Part shown: positions 10,004-16,463 of the stretch, in pieces
How the letters are laid out: each line of letters starts with the position of its first letter
Position numbering within the stretch: position 1 is the first letter of the stretch
IMG/VR virus record: IMGVR_UViG_3300034375_008483
Location: 1 to 39,946 of that record
Reading direction: 5' to 3' (one strand)
Origin: a virus
DNA length: 39,946 nt
The notes under the pieces: model-generated
Seen by the model: only the letters and a program-made list of their open reading frames with translations
The model's database searches: none
Told to the model about the DNA's origin: nothing
Translations under genes and position numbers: made by a program

Positions 10004-10644
10004 TGATCCCGATTCTAGTCAGGCACGGCATACGCCAGAAGAGGACCAGGTCGTCGTGGATTCACGACTACAAGGTGCAAACCTATCGGGAGTTCGGTCC
10101 GGCGGCAGTGCATGTCGACACGGAGAAATACAAGGCGGGACTGAACTTCCTCGACAACCACATTCGCGTGAATCCTACGCAGGCGAGGTCTATGCTCGTT
10201 GAATACTTTTCGGTCGCGAACTCCTTCCCGGGTCACCGTCCAGCTCACTGTGTTTCTCACTCGAACGGAACAAACGTGACCATCGAATTCCTGAAACTGG
10301 CAGCAGCACAAGGGCAGAGGTTCGGCACGGTCATCCTGATCGGGTCGGCAATCCACTCCGATGTAGATCGCTCGGGAGTGGCGGAACTTGTGCAAGCAGG
10401 GGTGGTTGAAATGTTCTACGCGTATGTGAGTCCGGAGGACAAGGTCATCCGCCGGTTGGAAAACTTCCCTGGATTCTACGGTTCTCTCGGGTCGAAAGGT
10501 TTCCACCGGGATGGGCAACTCTACCTGGCTGACCCACGGATCCGCACACGGACGTTCACGGGCTACGGTCACAACGACTACTTTTCGCGATCGAGAGTCG
10601 CGACCACCATTGACTGGATCAACTCAGACCTGGGAATCAAATGA
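10003..10644 (+). CDS. Alpha/beta-hydrolase-like serine esterase
   Basis: The 213-aa protein starts at the ATG overlapping the fibre stop (TAATG). A serine nucleophile elbow is visible as HCVSHSNGTNV (Ser87 in SHSNG), preceded by hydrophobic sequence and followed by a helix. A plausible catalytic acid lies at Asp146 (YVSPEDKVIR) and a histidine at His190 (GYGHNDYF), in the order expected of an alpha/beta hydrolase. The following strand FGTVILIGSAI fits the fold. No signal peptide is seen. It lies between the tail fibre and the endolysin, so it may act on envelope lipids, on ester-linked cell-surface polymers, or as part of the tail. The substrate is unknown. It is not recognisably a mycobacteriophage LysB by sequence. 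Confidence 0.65.
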   Translation: MIPILVRHGIRQKRTRSSWIHDYKVQTYREFGPAAVHVDTEKYKAGLNFLDNHIRVNPTQARSMLVEYFSVANSFPGHRPAHCVSHSNGTNVTIEFLKLAAAQGQRFGTVILIGSAIHSDVDRSGVAELVQAGVVEMFYAYVSPEDKVIRRLENFPGFYGSLGSKGFHRDGQLYLADPRIRTRTFTGYGHNDYFSRSRVATTIDWINSDLGIK

Positions 10645-11330
10645 GCATCGAAGACATAGGAGACCACCACGACAAAGCAATGTGGCACCTGAAGGAAGCT
10701 CACCACCTTCTGGGTGGACTCCTTCCTGTTGTCCCTCCCATCGGGGAAGGGCAATTGCCGGCGCCGCCTGAGACAATCACCCTTCCAAATGAGAACCAAC
10801 TCTCTGCTTTTTACGGTTCCCCCGGAAAGTCGGCGACATGGCAGAAGTCAAATCTGACCCGGTTCAACTTTCCTGTAAACGACATCCGACTCTATACCAG
10901 GACGGGCGCCCATCTGCGCGACACGACCGGTGATGACCTCGACGACCACCGGTGCCATGTAAAGGTAGCGGCATCGCTGGAGGCGGCCCTGAAGGAGGTG
11001 CTTCTGACGCTCGGGAAACCAGAATTCTACCGGCAGGGATGGCACCTCTACTCTGGGTGTTGGAACTACCGCTACAAGCGGGGTGGGTCCAGCCTCTCGA
11101 CCCATGCATGGGGCATCGCAGTCGACATCAATAGCGAGGAGAACCCGTTCCATCAGCGGTCGACCACCTTCTCCGATGCTGCCATCGATGTGATGGAGAG
11201 GCACGGTTGGCTATCCGGCGGACGGGCATGGGGGAAGGACTGGATGCATTTTCAGAGGGCAATCCCTTTCATCACCGGCGGTTCCTACTATTCGACAAAC
11301 GGTCTGCCGGATCACATCGAGAAGTATTGA
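10641..11330 (+). CDS. M15-family peptidase endolysin (D-Ala-D-Ala or L-Ala-D-Glu carboxypeptidase type)
   Basis: The 229-aa protein has the zinc-peptidase M15 (VanY/T5-lysin-like) motifs: SLSTHAWGIAVDIN gives His155 and Asp162 of SxHxxGxAxD, and WGKDWMHFQ gives His203. A conserved Tyr/Trp-rich stretch (YSGCWNYRYKRG) precedes the motif. The N-terminal 50 residues are helical, followed by a Pro-rich linker, and no cell-wall-binding repeat is seen. It overlaps the hydrolase stop by 4 nt (ATGA). It should cleave peptidoglycan peptides at lysis. No classical holin or signal-anchor is adjacent, so export must rely on a membrane protein elsewhere. It is the last gene before the early-region promoter. 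Confidence 0.85.
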   Translation: MSIEDIGDHHDKAMWHLKEAHHLLGGLLPVVPPIGEGQLPAPPETITLPNENQLSAFYGSPGKSATWQKSNLTRFNFPVNDIRLYTRTGAHLRDTTGDDLDDHRCHVKVAASLEAALKEVLLTLGKPEFYRQGWHLYSGCWNYRYKRGGSSLSTHAWGIAVDINSEENPFHQRSTTFSDAAIDVMERHGWLSGGRAWGKDWMHFQRAIPFITGGSYYSTNGLPDHIEKY

Positions 11331-11343
11331 TCCTAGCGTATTC

Positions 11344-11358
11344 GGAATAATTTATTCC
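11344..11358. promoter_or_regulatory. Operator-like inverted repeat before early region
   Basis: GGAATAATTTATTCC is a perfect inverted repeat of 7-nt arms (GGAATAA/TTATTCC) around one base. It lies just upstream of a candidate promoter, in the short AT-rich gap between the lysin gene and the first small early gene. It may be an operator. The downstream T-run needed for a terminator is absent. Confidence 0.4.
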
Positions 11359-11367
11359 TGAAAATAG

Positions 11368-11394
11368 TTGACGGGTGTAACGGAAGGGTTTAAT
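11368..11394 (+). promoter_or_regulatory. Candidate sigma-70 type promoter of the early region
   Basis: TTGACG at 11368-11373 and TTTAAT at 11389-11394 resemble -35 and -10 boxes (5 of 6 each) with a short 15-nt spacer. A start site about 7 nt downstream would fall on or next to the ATG at 11404, giving an almost leaderless mRNA. The location at the switch from late to early genes supports it; the short spacer weakens it. Confidence 0.4.
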
Positions 11395-11403
11395 CTCCTT
11401 CCG

Positions 11404-11712
11404 ATGACGAAAACAGAATACTCTACCTATTGGCTCGGAGGCGATCACGACGGTCGCGAATGCATCCTTTTTCTGGAGGTGCAGGAATGTTCCGGGGAAT
11501 TCGAGGTGACCGGAGGAGTCTGGAAAGACGACGGCACCGAAATGGACGACGACCTCATCTTCGAGGACGACTCGTTCCTGGATCGCGTCACGGAGGACTG
11601 GACCTCTGAGTGGATCTCTGCGCATGAACCTGAGTTCATGACTTTCACTGGACGGACCGCTTTCGGCGGCACCTACGCTTACCGAGTCGACATGAGCGAT
11701 TCACCCTACTGA
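11404..11712 (+). CDS. Small acidic hypothetical protein
   Basis: 102 aa from the ATG at 11404 (MTKTEYSTYWLGG); the longer frame back to a TTG at 11368 would run through the candidate promoter and is not preferred. The protein is strongly acidic (GTEMDDDLIFEDDSFL) and rich in aromatic residues, without cysteines that form a finger or any membrane segment. No family is recognised. As the first gene after the candidate early promoter it may be a host-takeover or DNA-mimic type protein, but that is speculation based on position and charge only. No Shine-Dalgarno is present: CTCCTT precedes the start. Confidence 0.6.
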   Translation: MTKTEYSTYWLGGDHDGRECILFLEVQECSGEFEVTGGVWKDDGTEMDDDLIFEDDSFLDRVTEDWTSEWISAHEPEFMTFTGRTAFGGTYAYRVDMSDSPY

Positions 11713-11737
11713 TTTGAACCCAAATATGTACAAAACC

Positions 11738-11884
11738 ATGAAACTGAAATCCTACATTGTAAAAACCAAATCGAGTCGCCGCCTGATCGTTTCCGCTACC
11801 TCCCCGGATGGAGCAGAAATGCAGGTGAATAAGGCCGGAGAAACCGTAGCCAAGATCGCACCGGTCGGAACCCTTCTGAAATAA
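11738..11884 (+). CDS. Very small basic hypothetical protein
   Basis: 48 aa from ATG 11738 (or 52 aa from the in-frame ATG at 11726). It begins MKLKSYIVKTKSSRRLIV and contains VNKAGETVAKIAPVG, which could form a small beta sheet. Its TAA overlaps the ATG of the next gene (TAATG), which supports it as a real translationally coupled gene. The leader is A-rich with no Shine-Dalgarno. No function is recognised. Confidence 0.55.
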   Translation: MKLKSYIVKTKSSRRLIVSATSPDGAEMQVNKAGETVAKIAPVGTLLK

Positions 11885-12144
11885 TGGACCTGAAAACAAT
11901 CGAAGAAATGCCCGTCACCCTGGGCTGCACCCGTCTGAAAGTTCTCGCCGTTCTCCATGAGAGAGGGTTGATGAAGACTGCGGAGGTTGCTGCCTTCTGC
12001 AAGATCTCTCCAGCCGGCGCGACCGGCATTCTCGACCGAATGGAGGAGGCTGAGTTCATCCAACGGGCCAATGACCCAAATGACCGACGCGTTCGATTCG
12101 TTTCTCTCACGGAATACGGTCGGAAACTTGCTGCAAAACTTTAA
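11884..12144 (+). CDS. MarR-like winged helix-turn-helix regulator
   Basis: 86 aa, starting on the TAATG of the upstream gene. The sequence matches the DNA-binding core of MarR proteins: LKVLAVLHERG, MKTAEVAAFCKISPAGATGILDRMEEAEFI (helix-turn-helix), then the wing with the characteristic NDPNDRRVRFVSLTEYGRKL. The usual N- and C-terminal dimerisation helices of a full MarR (about 140 aa) are missing, so this is a minimal wHTH. It probably binds DNA, perhaps the early operator upstream. No target can be assigned from sequence alone. Confidence 0.7.
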   Translation: MDLKTIEEMPVTLGCTRLKVLAVLHERGLMKTAEVAAFCKISPAGATGILDRMEEAEFIQRANDPNDRRVRFVSLTEYGRKLAAKL

Positions 12145-12155
12145 ACCAACCAATT

Positions 12156-12392
12156 ATGATGACGATGACGATTGACGAAGCAAAGGACGAAATCCTCGAC
12201 CAACTGTTCAGCCTGGATGAAGAAGGGGAGATTCTCCGAATCCATCGGGAGAACCGGAATGCGATGCACTTCCGCGGACTGATCAAGCTGAACGACCCGG
12301 TCATGCAGAAGGCATTCAACGGGAATGTCGTTTCATTCCGCTACGAGGCTGACCAAGAGTCTCTCCCACTCTACCTCGCGATTGAGAAATGA
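12156..12392 (+). CDS. Small hypothetical protein
   Basis: 78 aa, with a helical acidic N-terminus (TIDEAKDEILDQLFSLDEEGEILRIHREN) followed by a beta-rich half (HFRGLIKLNDPVMQKAF). The ATG is preceded by an A/T-rich leader without Shine-Dalgarno, and a second in-frame ATG lies one codon later. The stop overlaps the next start (ATGA). No family is recognised. It lies just upstream of the recombination genes. Confidence 0.6.
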   Translation: MMTMTIDEAKDEILDQLFSLDEEGEILRIHRENRNAMHFRGLIKLNDPVMQKAFNGNVVSFRYEADQESLPLYLAIEK

Positions 12393-12640
12393 TTGGCGAC
12401 GACACGACCCAGGCGTGGAAAGTGGAATACACCGACCGGTGGTTCCGAAACCAAACCCTCTCCCATGAGGAGAAAATGTGCAGGGTTGCCTTGCAGAACC
12501 TGGACCCCACGGTCTGCTGCAAGGTCACCTATCTCGTGGAGGACGATGTGGTCCTCTACCCTAGTCGGGAACTGTTCGACGCATTCGAGCAGCACCGGCA
12601 ACAATCTGAAAAATCCTACCTTTATTCCTACGAAAGATGA
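12389..12640 (+). CDS. Small hypothetical protein
   Basis: 83 aa, overlapping both neighbours by ATGA-type junctions, so it belongs to one translationally coupled unit leading into the Erf gene. The sequence is aromatic and mixed-charge (WKVEYTDRWFRNQ; two adjacent Cys at VCCKV). No domain is recognised. The alternative frame starting at 12393 is a shadow: only this frame has the coupled junctions on both sides. Confidence 0.6.
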   Translation: MIGDDTTQAWKVEYTDRWFRNQTLSHEEKMCRVALQNLDPTVCCKVTYLVEDDVVLYPSRELFDAFEQHRQQSEKSYLYSYER

Positions 12641-13464
12641 CGACTGAAATAACAACAACACCCGAAGGGGCAACGCAGGGGCAACTCACCCTGCATGCCA
12701 TCGAACGAATTGTCCGCGACCCGGACGCAGATGTGGAGAAACTGGAACGCATGCTCGACCTGCAAGAGCGGATCCTGACGAAGGAGGCGCAGCACCTTGC
12801 TGCATTGGCCCTCCAGAAATTCAAGAGTGCATGCCCTCAATTGCAGAAGAAATCGATCATTCACGACCGGTCCGGCCGGCCCGTGAGCAGGTATACGAGT
12901 TTCGATTCCATGATGAAGCAGATCCGGCCGCTGATGGTCGAGTGTGGATTCACCGAACGGTTCACCTCTGTCCTCGGGACAAACGGTGGAATCACCGGGG
13001 TAATCTGCACGATCACCCATGAGGCAGGACATTCCTGGGAGGCACTGGCGCCTGTCTGCATCGACGACAGTGGATTCAAGAACAAGGTCCAGGGACTCGG
13101 GAGCGCGATGTCATACGGCAAACGCTATGCCCTCCAGAATGCTCTGGGCATCGAAACCACCGAGGAGGACGACGACGGACACAGCACCGAGGATCCACCG
13201 GTGGATCCAGGTCGACCGGCCTGGAAGAAGGAGGAACCCGCAGCACCCCAGACGCAGGGTCCGGAACCTACCTACGAGGAATTGATGGAGGTGAACATGG
13301 CATCGAACGGGATCACCGAGGCCCAACTGAATGGAGCGATTTACGTCCTAACCAAGAAGAAGTTCAACGACTGGAGAAAGCTTCCGGTGGCATGGCGGGA
13401 TGACATGACGCGAGATGAGAAGTGGAACACCATCATGGAAACCATCAACAACCAAGAGATTTAA
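12637..13464 (+). CDS. erf: Erf-type single-strand annealing protein
   Basis: 275 aa. The N-terminal ~185 residues match the ERF superfamily of phage single-strand annealing recombinases: ALQKFKSACPQLQKKS, then YTSFDSMMKQIRPLMVECGF, GVICTITHEAGH and the diagnostic GLGSAMSYGKRYALQNALGI. A Pro/Glu-rich linker (residues about 188-215) leads to a small helical C-terminal domain (GITEAQLNGAIYVLTKKKFNDW). The protein would anneal complementary strands made by the exonuclease encoded two genes downstream, giving recombination-dependent repair or concatemer formation. P22 Erf and related proteins are about 200 aa, so the C-terminal domain is an extension. Confidence 0.88.
   Translation: MTTEITTTPEGATQGQLTLHAIERIVRDPDADVEKLERMLDLQERILTKEAQHLAALALQKFKSACPQLQKKSIIHDRSGRPVSRYTSFDSMMKQIRPLMVECGFTERFTSVLGTNGGITGVICTITHEAGHSWEALAPVCIDDSGFKNKVQGLGSAMSYGKRYALQNALGIETTEEDDDGHSTEDPPVDPGRPAWKKEEPAAPQTQGPEPTYEELMEVNMASNGITEAQLNGAIYVLTKKKFNDWRKLPVAWRDDMTRDEKWNTIMETINNQEI
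13191..13208. repeat. Perfect 18-bp palindrome in the Erf linker
   Basis: GGATCCACCGGTGGATCC is identical to its reverse complement. It sits in the Pro-rich linker of the Erf gene, where protein constraint is weak. It could be a protein-binding site or a chance result of repeated proline and aspartate codons. Confidence 0.5.
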
Positions 13465-13466
13465 TT

Positions 13467-13760
13467 ATGAACGTATCAGAAAAACTGTATCACATCATTT
13501 CTGAGGAGGCACACAGGGATGAATACCACGACATTGCCGATCGACTCCTCAACAAGAGCGAACCCGGAAGTGTCGGAGAAATCTCCTACGAACTACTCGA
13601 GACCATCATTCGGACGACGTTCGTCCACGGGTGCATCGCACAATACAAGCAACCGTTTGACATCGGGCAGATCCTGCAAGGGTTGGAAGTGGAAGAGAAG
13701 TTCCACGGACCTGAAGGAGACCAGGGACACCTGAAAGCGAAGGAGGACGAAACCAAATGA
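13467..13760 (+). CDS. Small hypothetical protein between Erf and exonuclease
   Basis: 97 aa from ATG 13467, two nt after the Erf stop; upstream codons of the same frame overlap Erf and are not needed. It is mostly helical (MNVSEKLYHIISEEAHRDEY; YELLETIIRTTFVHGCIAQY). The tail is hydrophilic and overlaps a good Shine-Dalgarno (AAGGAGG) serving the exonuclease gene. No family is recognised. Its place inside the erf-exo pair suggests a role in recombination or a nuclease modulator, but this is inferred from position alone. Confidence 0.6.
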   Translation: MNVSEKLYHIISEEAHRDEYHDIADRLLNKSEPGSVGEISYELLETIIRTTFVHGCIAQYKQPFDIGQILQGLEVEEKFHGPEGDQGHLKAKEDETK

Positions 13761-14977
13761 AAATTCCAACCTACAGAGAAATTTTGGCGGACTGCTTTCC
13801 GGTGAACCCGGAGGACGGCATCAACGGGGTGAGAATCAATCAACCGATGAGAGAATACCGGGTCGCACCTGGGATCTCCGGATCGGACATCAAGAACGGG
13901 TCGCAGGAATTCACCTCGTTTGGCAACCGCGGACACTTCACCCGAATCGCGAACGACCGCATCGCGAGGTGGTGTACGAACAACAATATCGATCTACCTG
14001 TCGGAATCGATTACAGGGAAGAGACTGAGGCACTGATTTTCGGATCTCTCTACCATTGCGTCCTGTTGACTCCTGGCGAGTTCGACAACGAATTCGCTGT
14101 CCTCACACCAGAGATGCTCTCGGAACTCACTGAGAGGCGTCTCAGGCGCAAGGAGGGGGGATTGCCGGAAAAGTATTCAGGGAACAGCAAGGAAGCACAA
14201 GAATACAAGAGAAAGCACGGGAACCTTCCGAAGACTGATGAGGAGAAGGAAGAAATCCTGGCCGCTACCCGGAAGCGGATGAAGGAGGAGATCGAGAACA
14301 CCTTCCCGCAGACTGAATACGACAAGTGGAAGCAGGAACAGACTTCCGCCGGCCGGCTTATTATCAAGCCTGCGATGCTGGAACACGTTCGTCGCATGGT
14401 GGATGCGATGCACGACCACCCTGAATCGTCGGAGGTCGGAACCTACCTTCGCGAGATGAAACTTCAGAAGAAGCACAAGGAGGTGGGGCTCTTTGCCGTT
14501 GCTTCGTTCGGGTCGTCAGGGAACGAGTTTCATGTCCAGACAAAGGGCAGGCTCGACATCCTTCCGGCCGGAGATGCGATTCTCGACCCGAAGACATGCC
14601 TGTCAGCGCATCCTCTTGCGTTTGGGAAGCAGGTCGAAATGAACGGTTACGACTTTTCGATGGCAAGCTACATCCGTATTTCGCAGTGGTTGGAGGGTCA
14701 CCCGGAAGTGGCGGCCTACGACTTCCCGAAGAAGAGAGCGGGATTCCTTGCTCAGGAAAAAGTGGCACCGTTCATCGCCCGGATCTTCTGGCTGCCGGAG
14801 GACTGGATCCAGGCGGAGACCGTCAAATACAACACCGAGATTCAGAAACTCGCTTCGCTCTACAAGCGGGGGAAATGGTCAGCGGACATGATGGAGGCGC
14901 AGGAGCAGACGCTCGAACCCTCGAGCTACAAGGTTGGAGAGATCGACCTCTACAGTGGATTTCATGCATCGATGTAG
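13757..14977 (+). CDS. PD-(D/E)XK exonuclease, RecE/exodeoxyribonuclease VIII-like
   Basis: 406 aa. The visible signature is that of the phage RecE-like nuclease family: ALIFGSLYHCVLLTPGEF near residue 95-110, where the Gly-x-x-x-His acts as motif I; GRLDIL (Asp267); then AILDPKTC giving Asp277-x-Lys279, the catalytic D-x-K; and a helical QVEMNGYDFSMASYIR stretch bearing the conserved Tyr. It should digest one strand from DNA ends to feed the Erf annealing protein encoded just upstream. One of the few starts here with a strong Shine-Dalgarno (AAGGAGG, about 10 nt upstream). It overlaps its predecessor by ATGA. Confidence 0.85.
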   Translation: MKIPTYREILADCFPVNPEDGINGVRINQPMREYRVAPGISGSDIKNGSQEFTSFGNRGHFTRIANDRIARWCTNNNIDLPVGIDYREETEALIFGSLYHCVLLTPGEFDNEFAVLTPEMLSELTERRLRRKEGGLPEKYSGNSKEAQEYKRKHGNLPKTDEEKEEILAATRKRMKEEIENTFPQTEYDKWKQEQTSAGRLIIKPAMLEHVRRMVDAMHDHPESSEVGTYLREMKLQKKHKEVGLFAVASFGSSGNEFHVQTKGRLDILPAGDAILDPKTCLSAHPLAFGKQVEMNGYDFSMASYIRISQWLEGHPEVAAYDFPKKRAGFLAQEKVAPFIARIFWLPEDWIQAETVKYNTEIQKLASLYKRGKWSADMMEAQEQTLEPSSYKVGEIDLYSGFHASM

Positions 14978-14989
14978 AAAAAGGTTGAA

Positions 14990-15017
14990 ACTCGACAGTC
15001 GCCTACTACTGTCAACA
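14990..15017. promoter_or_regulatory. Inverted iteron half-sites upstream of the replication initiator
   Basis: ACTCGACAGT (14990-14999) and ACTGTCAACA (15008-15017) form an inverted pair around an 8-nt spacer. The right arm is the exact reverse complement of TGTTGACAGT, the first iteron in the downstream initiator gene. The pair lies 15 nt before the initiator ATG and overlaps any promoter starting from TTGAAA at 14985. Many iteron-controlled replicons place inverted half-iterons in the initiator promoter for autorepression; the same role is inferred here. Confidence 0.6.
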
Positions 15018-15032
15018 TGATGACAAAACGAT

Positions 15033-15764
15033 ATGGCTGGATTTACAAAATTATTCGATAGCATTCTCGACTCCTCCATTTGGCAGGAATCGAAGGAAAC
15101 CAAGATTGTCTGGATCACGATGCTTGCAATGGCGGACCGGAGCGGGGTCATTGAGGCGGCGATTCCAGGACTTGCGAACCGGGCAGGGGTGACGATTCAG
15201 GAGGCGGAGACTGCGGTCGAAACCTTCCTGTCTCCAGATCCCTACTCACGCACCACCGACTACGAGGGCCGGCGGATTGAAAAGGTCGACGGTGGTTGGC
15301 GTCTACTCAACCATGAGAAGTTCAGGCAGAAGCTCAGTGCGGCTGAGCGGAAGGAATATCAGCGGGAGTGGATGAGGAAGAAACGTGCCGAAAAATCGAC
15401 CAATGTTGACAGTTCGTCGACAGATGTTGACACTGTTGACACCACGTTGACAAATATCGACAGTGTCGACACAGTACAGAAGCAGAGTACAGAGGCAGAG
15501 TACAGAAGCAGTGAAGAGAGTACTTTTGCTCAATTTTGGGAGATTTACCCCAGGAAGGTTGGGAAGGGAGCGGCAAGGAAGGCATTCGCGAAGGCATGCA
15601 AGAGGGCCGAAGCTCAGTGCATCATTGATGCCCTGAAGGCGCAGGTCGGATCACCTCACGCTTTCACCGAACCGAAATACTCACCGCATGCCTCTACCTG
15701 GCTCAACCGAGATGGTTGGGAAGACGAACTCGAAGCGGCCCAAAGCAAGAACACCGAATTCTGA
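15033..15764 (+). CDS. Replication initiator / replisome organiser (lambda O-like architecture)
   Basis: 243 aa. The N-terminal ~115 residues form a winged-helix DNA-binding domain typical of phage replisome organisers (FTKLFDSILDSSIW, IVWITMLAMADRSGVIEAAIPGLANRAGV, WRLLNHEKFRQK). A highly charged helix (KEYQREWMRKKRAEK) is followed by a low-complexity Ser/Thr/Asp/Val linker at residues 122-165. The C-terminal domain begins FAQFWEIYPRKVGKGAARKAF, a motif common to the C-terminus of these proteins. The linker DNA holds direct repeats that look like an origin. It would bind the origin and recruit the helicase loader encoded by the next gene. The start has no Shine-Dalgarno and is preceded by inverted iteron half-sites. 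Confidence 0.82.
   Translation: MAGFTKLFDSILDSSIWQESKETKIVWITMLAMADRSGVIEAAIPGLANRAGVTIQEAETAVETFLSPDPYSRTTDYEGRRIEKVDGGWRLLNHEKFRQKLSAAERKEYQREWMRKKRAEKSTNVDSSSTDVDTVDTTLTNIDSVDTVQKQSTEAEYRSSEESTFAQFWEIYPRKVGKGAARKAFAKACKRAEAQCIIDALKAQVGSPHAFTEPKYSPHASTWLNRDGWEDELEAAQSKNTEF
15404..15473. repeat. Seven ~10-bp iterons (consensus TGTYGACA)
   Basis: Copies begin at 15404, 15415, 15425, 15434, 15445, 15455 and 15464, with spacings of 11, 10, 9, 11, 10 and 9 bp, one helical turn. All contain T(T/C)GACA. Copies at 15415 and 15445 fall in a different codon frame from the others, so the DNA rather than the peptide appears conserved. This is typical of initiator-binding iterons. Confidence 0.8.
15473..15511. 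repeat. Three contiguous 13-bp tandem repeats (AGTACAGARGCAG)
   Basis: AGTACAGAAGCAG at 15473-15485, AGTACAGAGGCAG at 15486-15498 and AGTACAGAAGCAG at 15499-15511, with a single mismatch. Thirteen is not a multiple of three, so each copy is read in another frame; selection must be on DNA. They abut the 3' end of the iteron array. Confidence 0.85.
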
Positions 15765-15765
15765 A

Positions 15766-16458
15766 ATGATGACCGAAGAGATGACATTGTGCAGGGTCTG
15801 CAAGAATCCGTTCCCGTCGCAAAAAGCGGAGATGGAGGTAGCAGGCGCCATGATCAAGTTCGCGCAGACTGCCTGCGACGACTGCATTGAGGAATACGAA
15901 GCCCGGACGAAGGAAAGCCGGACGAAGCTTGGCAGGATTCCATGGGAAGAGATTGCACCTCCGCTCTACCAGCAGAAGTTCGAGATGGATCTGCTTCCGG
16001 AACTCACGCGCCCCGTAGCGACGAAGGTGTTCGAGTGGAAGAATGGTCCTCGAGGTGTTGGACTCATCGGCAACAGCAGGACGGGCAAGACGCCGATCAT
16101 GTTTGAACTGATGCGCCGGTGGTATGAGACCGGAGCGAGTGTCATGCTTTCATCCGGGGTCGAATTCGCGTCACAGGTGGGAAGCTTGGGGAGCGGTCGG
16201 GAGACTGTTATCCAGAGGGCGCAGAACTGCGACATGCTGTTCCTGGACGACATCGGCAAAGAGAAGTTCACCGAACGGGTGGAGGCTGACCTGTATGCCG
16301 TGCTGGAACATCGGCGGAGATACCTTCGACCTGTCTTCGCGACCGTGAACTCCCGCGGGGATGTCATAGCGGGAAAGATGTCAGCCGATGGCGGAATCCC
16401 GATCGTGAACCGTTTGAAATATGACCTGTGCGAATTTCTGCACGTTGAATCCAAATAA
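15766..16458 (+). CDS. DnaC/IstB-like helicase-loader ATPase with N-terminal zinc finger
   Basis: 230 aa from ATG 15766, chosen because it directly follows the initiator stop; an upstream frame to 15688 overlaps that gene. Cys9, Cys12, Cys37 and Cys40 (CRVC and CDDC) form a zinc finger like that of DnaC-type loaders. The AAA+ ATPase core has Walker A GNSRTGKT (residues 102-109), Walker B MLFLDDIG (157-164) and a sensor-like ATVNSRG around 192-198. The role is to load the host replicative helicase at the origin, with the upstream initiator as partner. The phage encodes no helicase or polymerase of its own in this window, which fits. Walker A has Ser-Arg in place of the more usual residues before GKT. 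Confidence 0.85.
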   Translation: MMTEEMTLCRVCKNPFPSQKAEMEVAGAMIKFAQTACDDCIEEYEARTKESRTKLGRIPWEEIAPPLYQQKFEMDLLPELTRPVATKVFEWKNGPRGVGLIGNSRTGKTPIMFELMRRWYETGASVMLSSGVEFASQVGSLGSGRETVIQRAQNCDMLFLDDIGKEKFTERVEADLYAVLEHRRRYLRPVFATVNSRGDVIAGKMSADGGIPIVNRLKYDLCEFLHVESK

Positions 16459-16463
16459 AAATA

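Larger units (their letters stand above)
15404..15546. other. Candidate replication origin inside the initiator gene
   Basis: The order is seven iterons (15404-15473), three 13-bp repeats (15473-15511), then an AT-rich stretch (15518-15546, about 70% A+T in a genome that is clearly G+C-richer) that could unwind. The block lies in the linker-coding part of the initiator, as lambda ori lies inside gene O. A DnaC-like loader gene follows directly. Inferred from layout; no functional evidence. Confidence 0.7.

Noticed and set aside
11368-11403. N-terminal extension of the 102-aa protein
   Set aside because: The extension would need a TTG start coincident with the -35 box; the ATG at 11404 is simpler.
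15404-15511. CRISPR array
   Set aside because: Repeats are 8-13 bp with no unique spacers of 25-40 bp, and they lie within a coding gene. They fit iterons instead.
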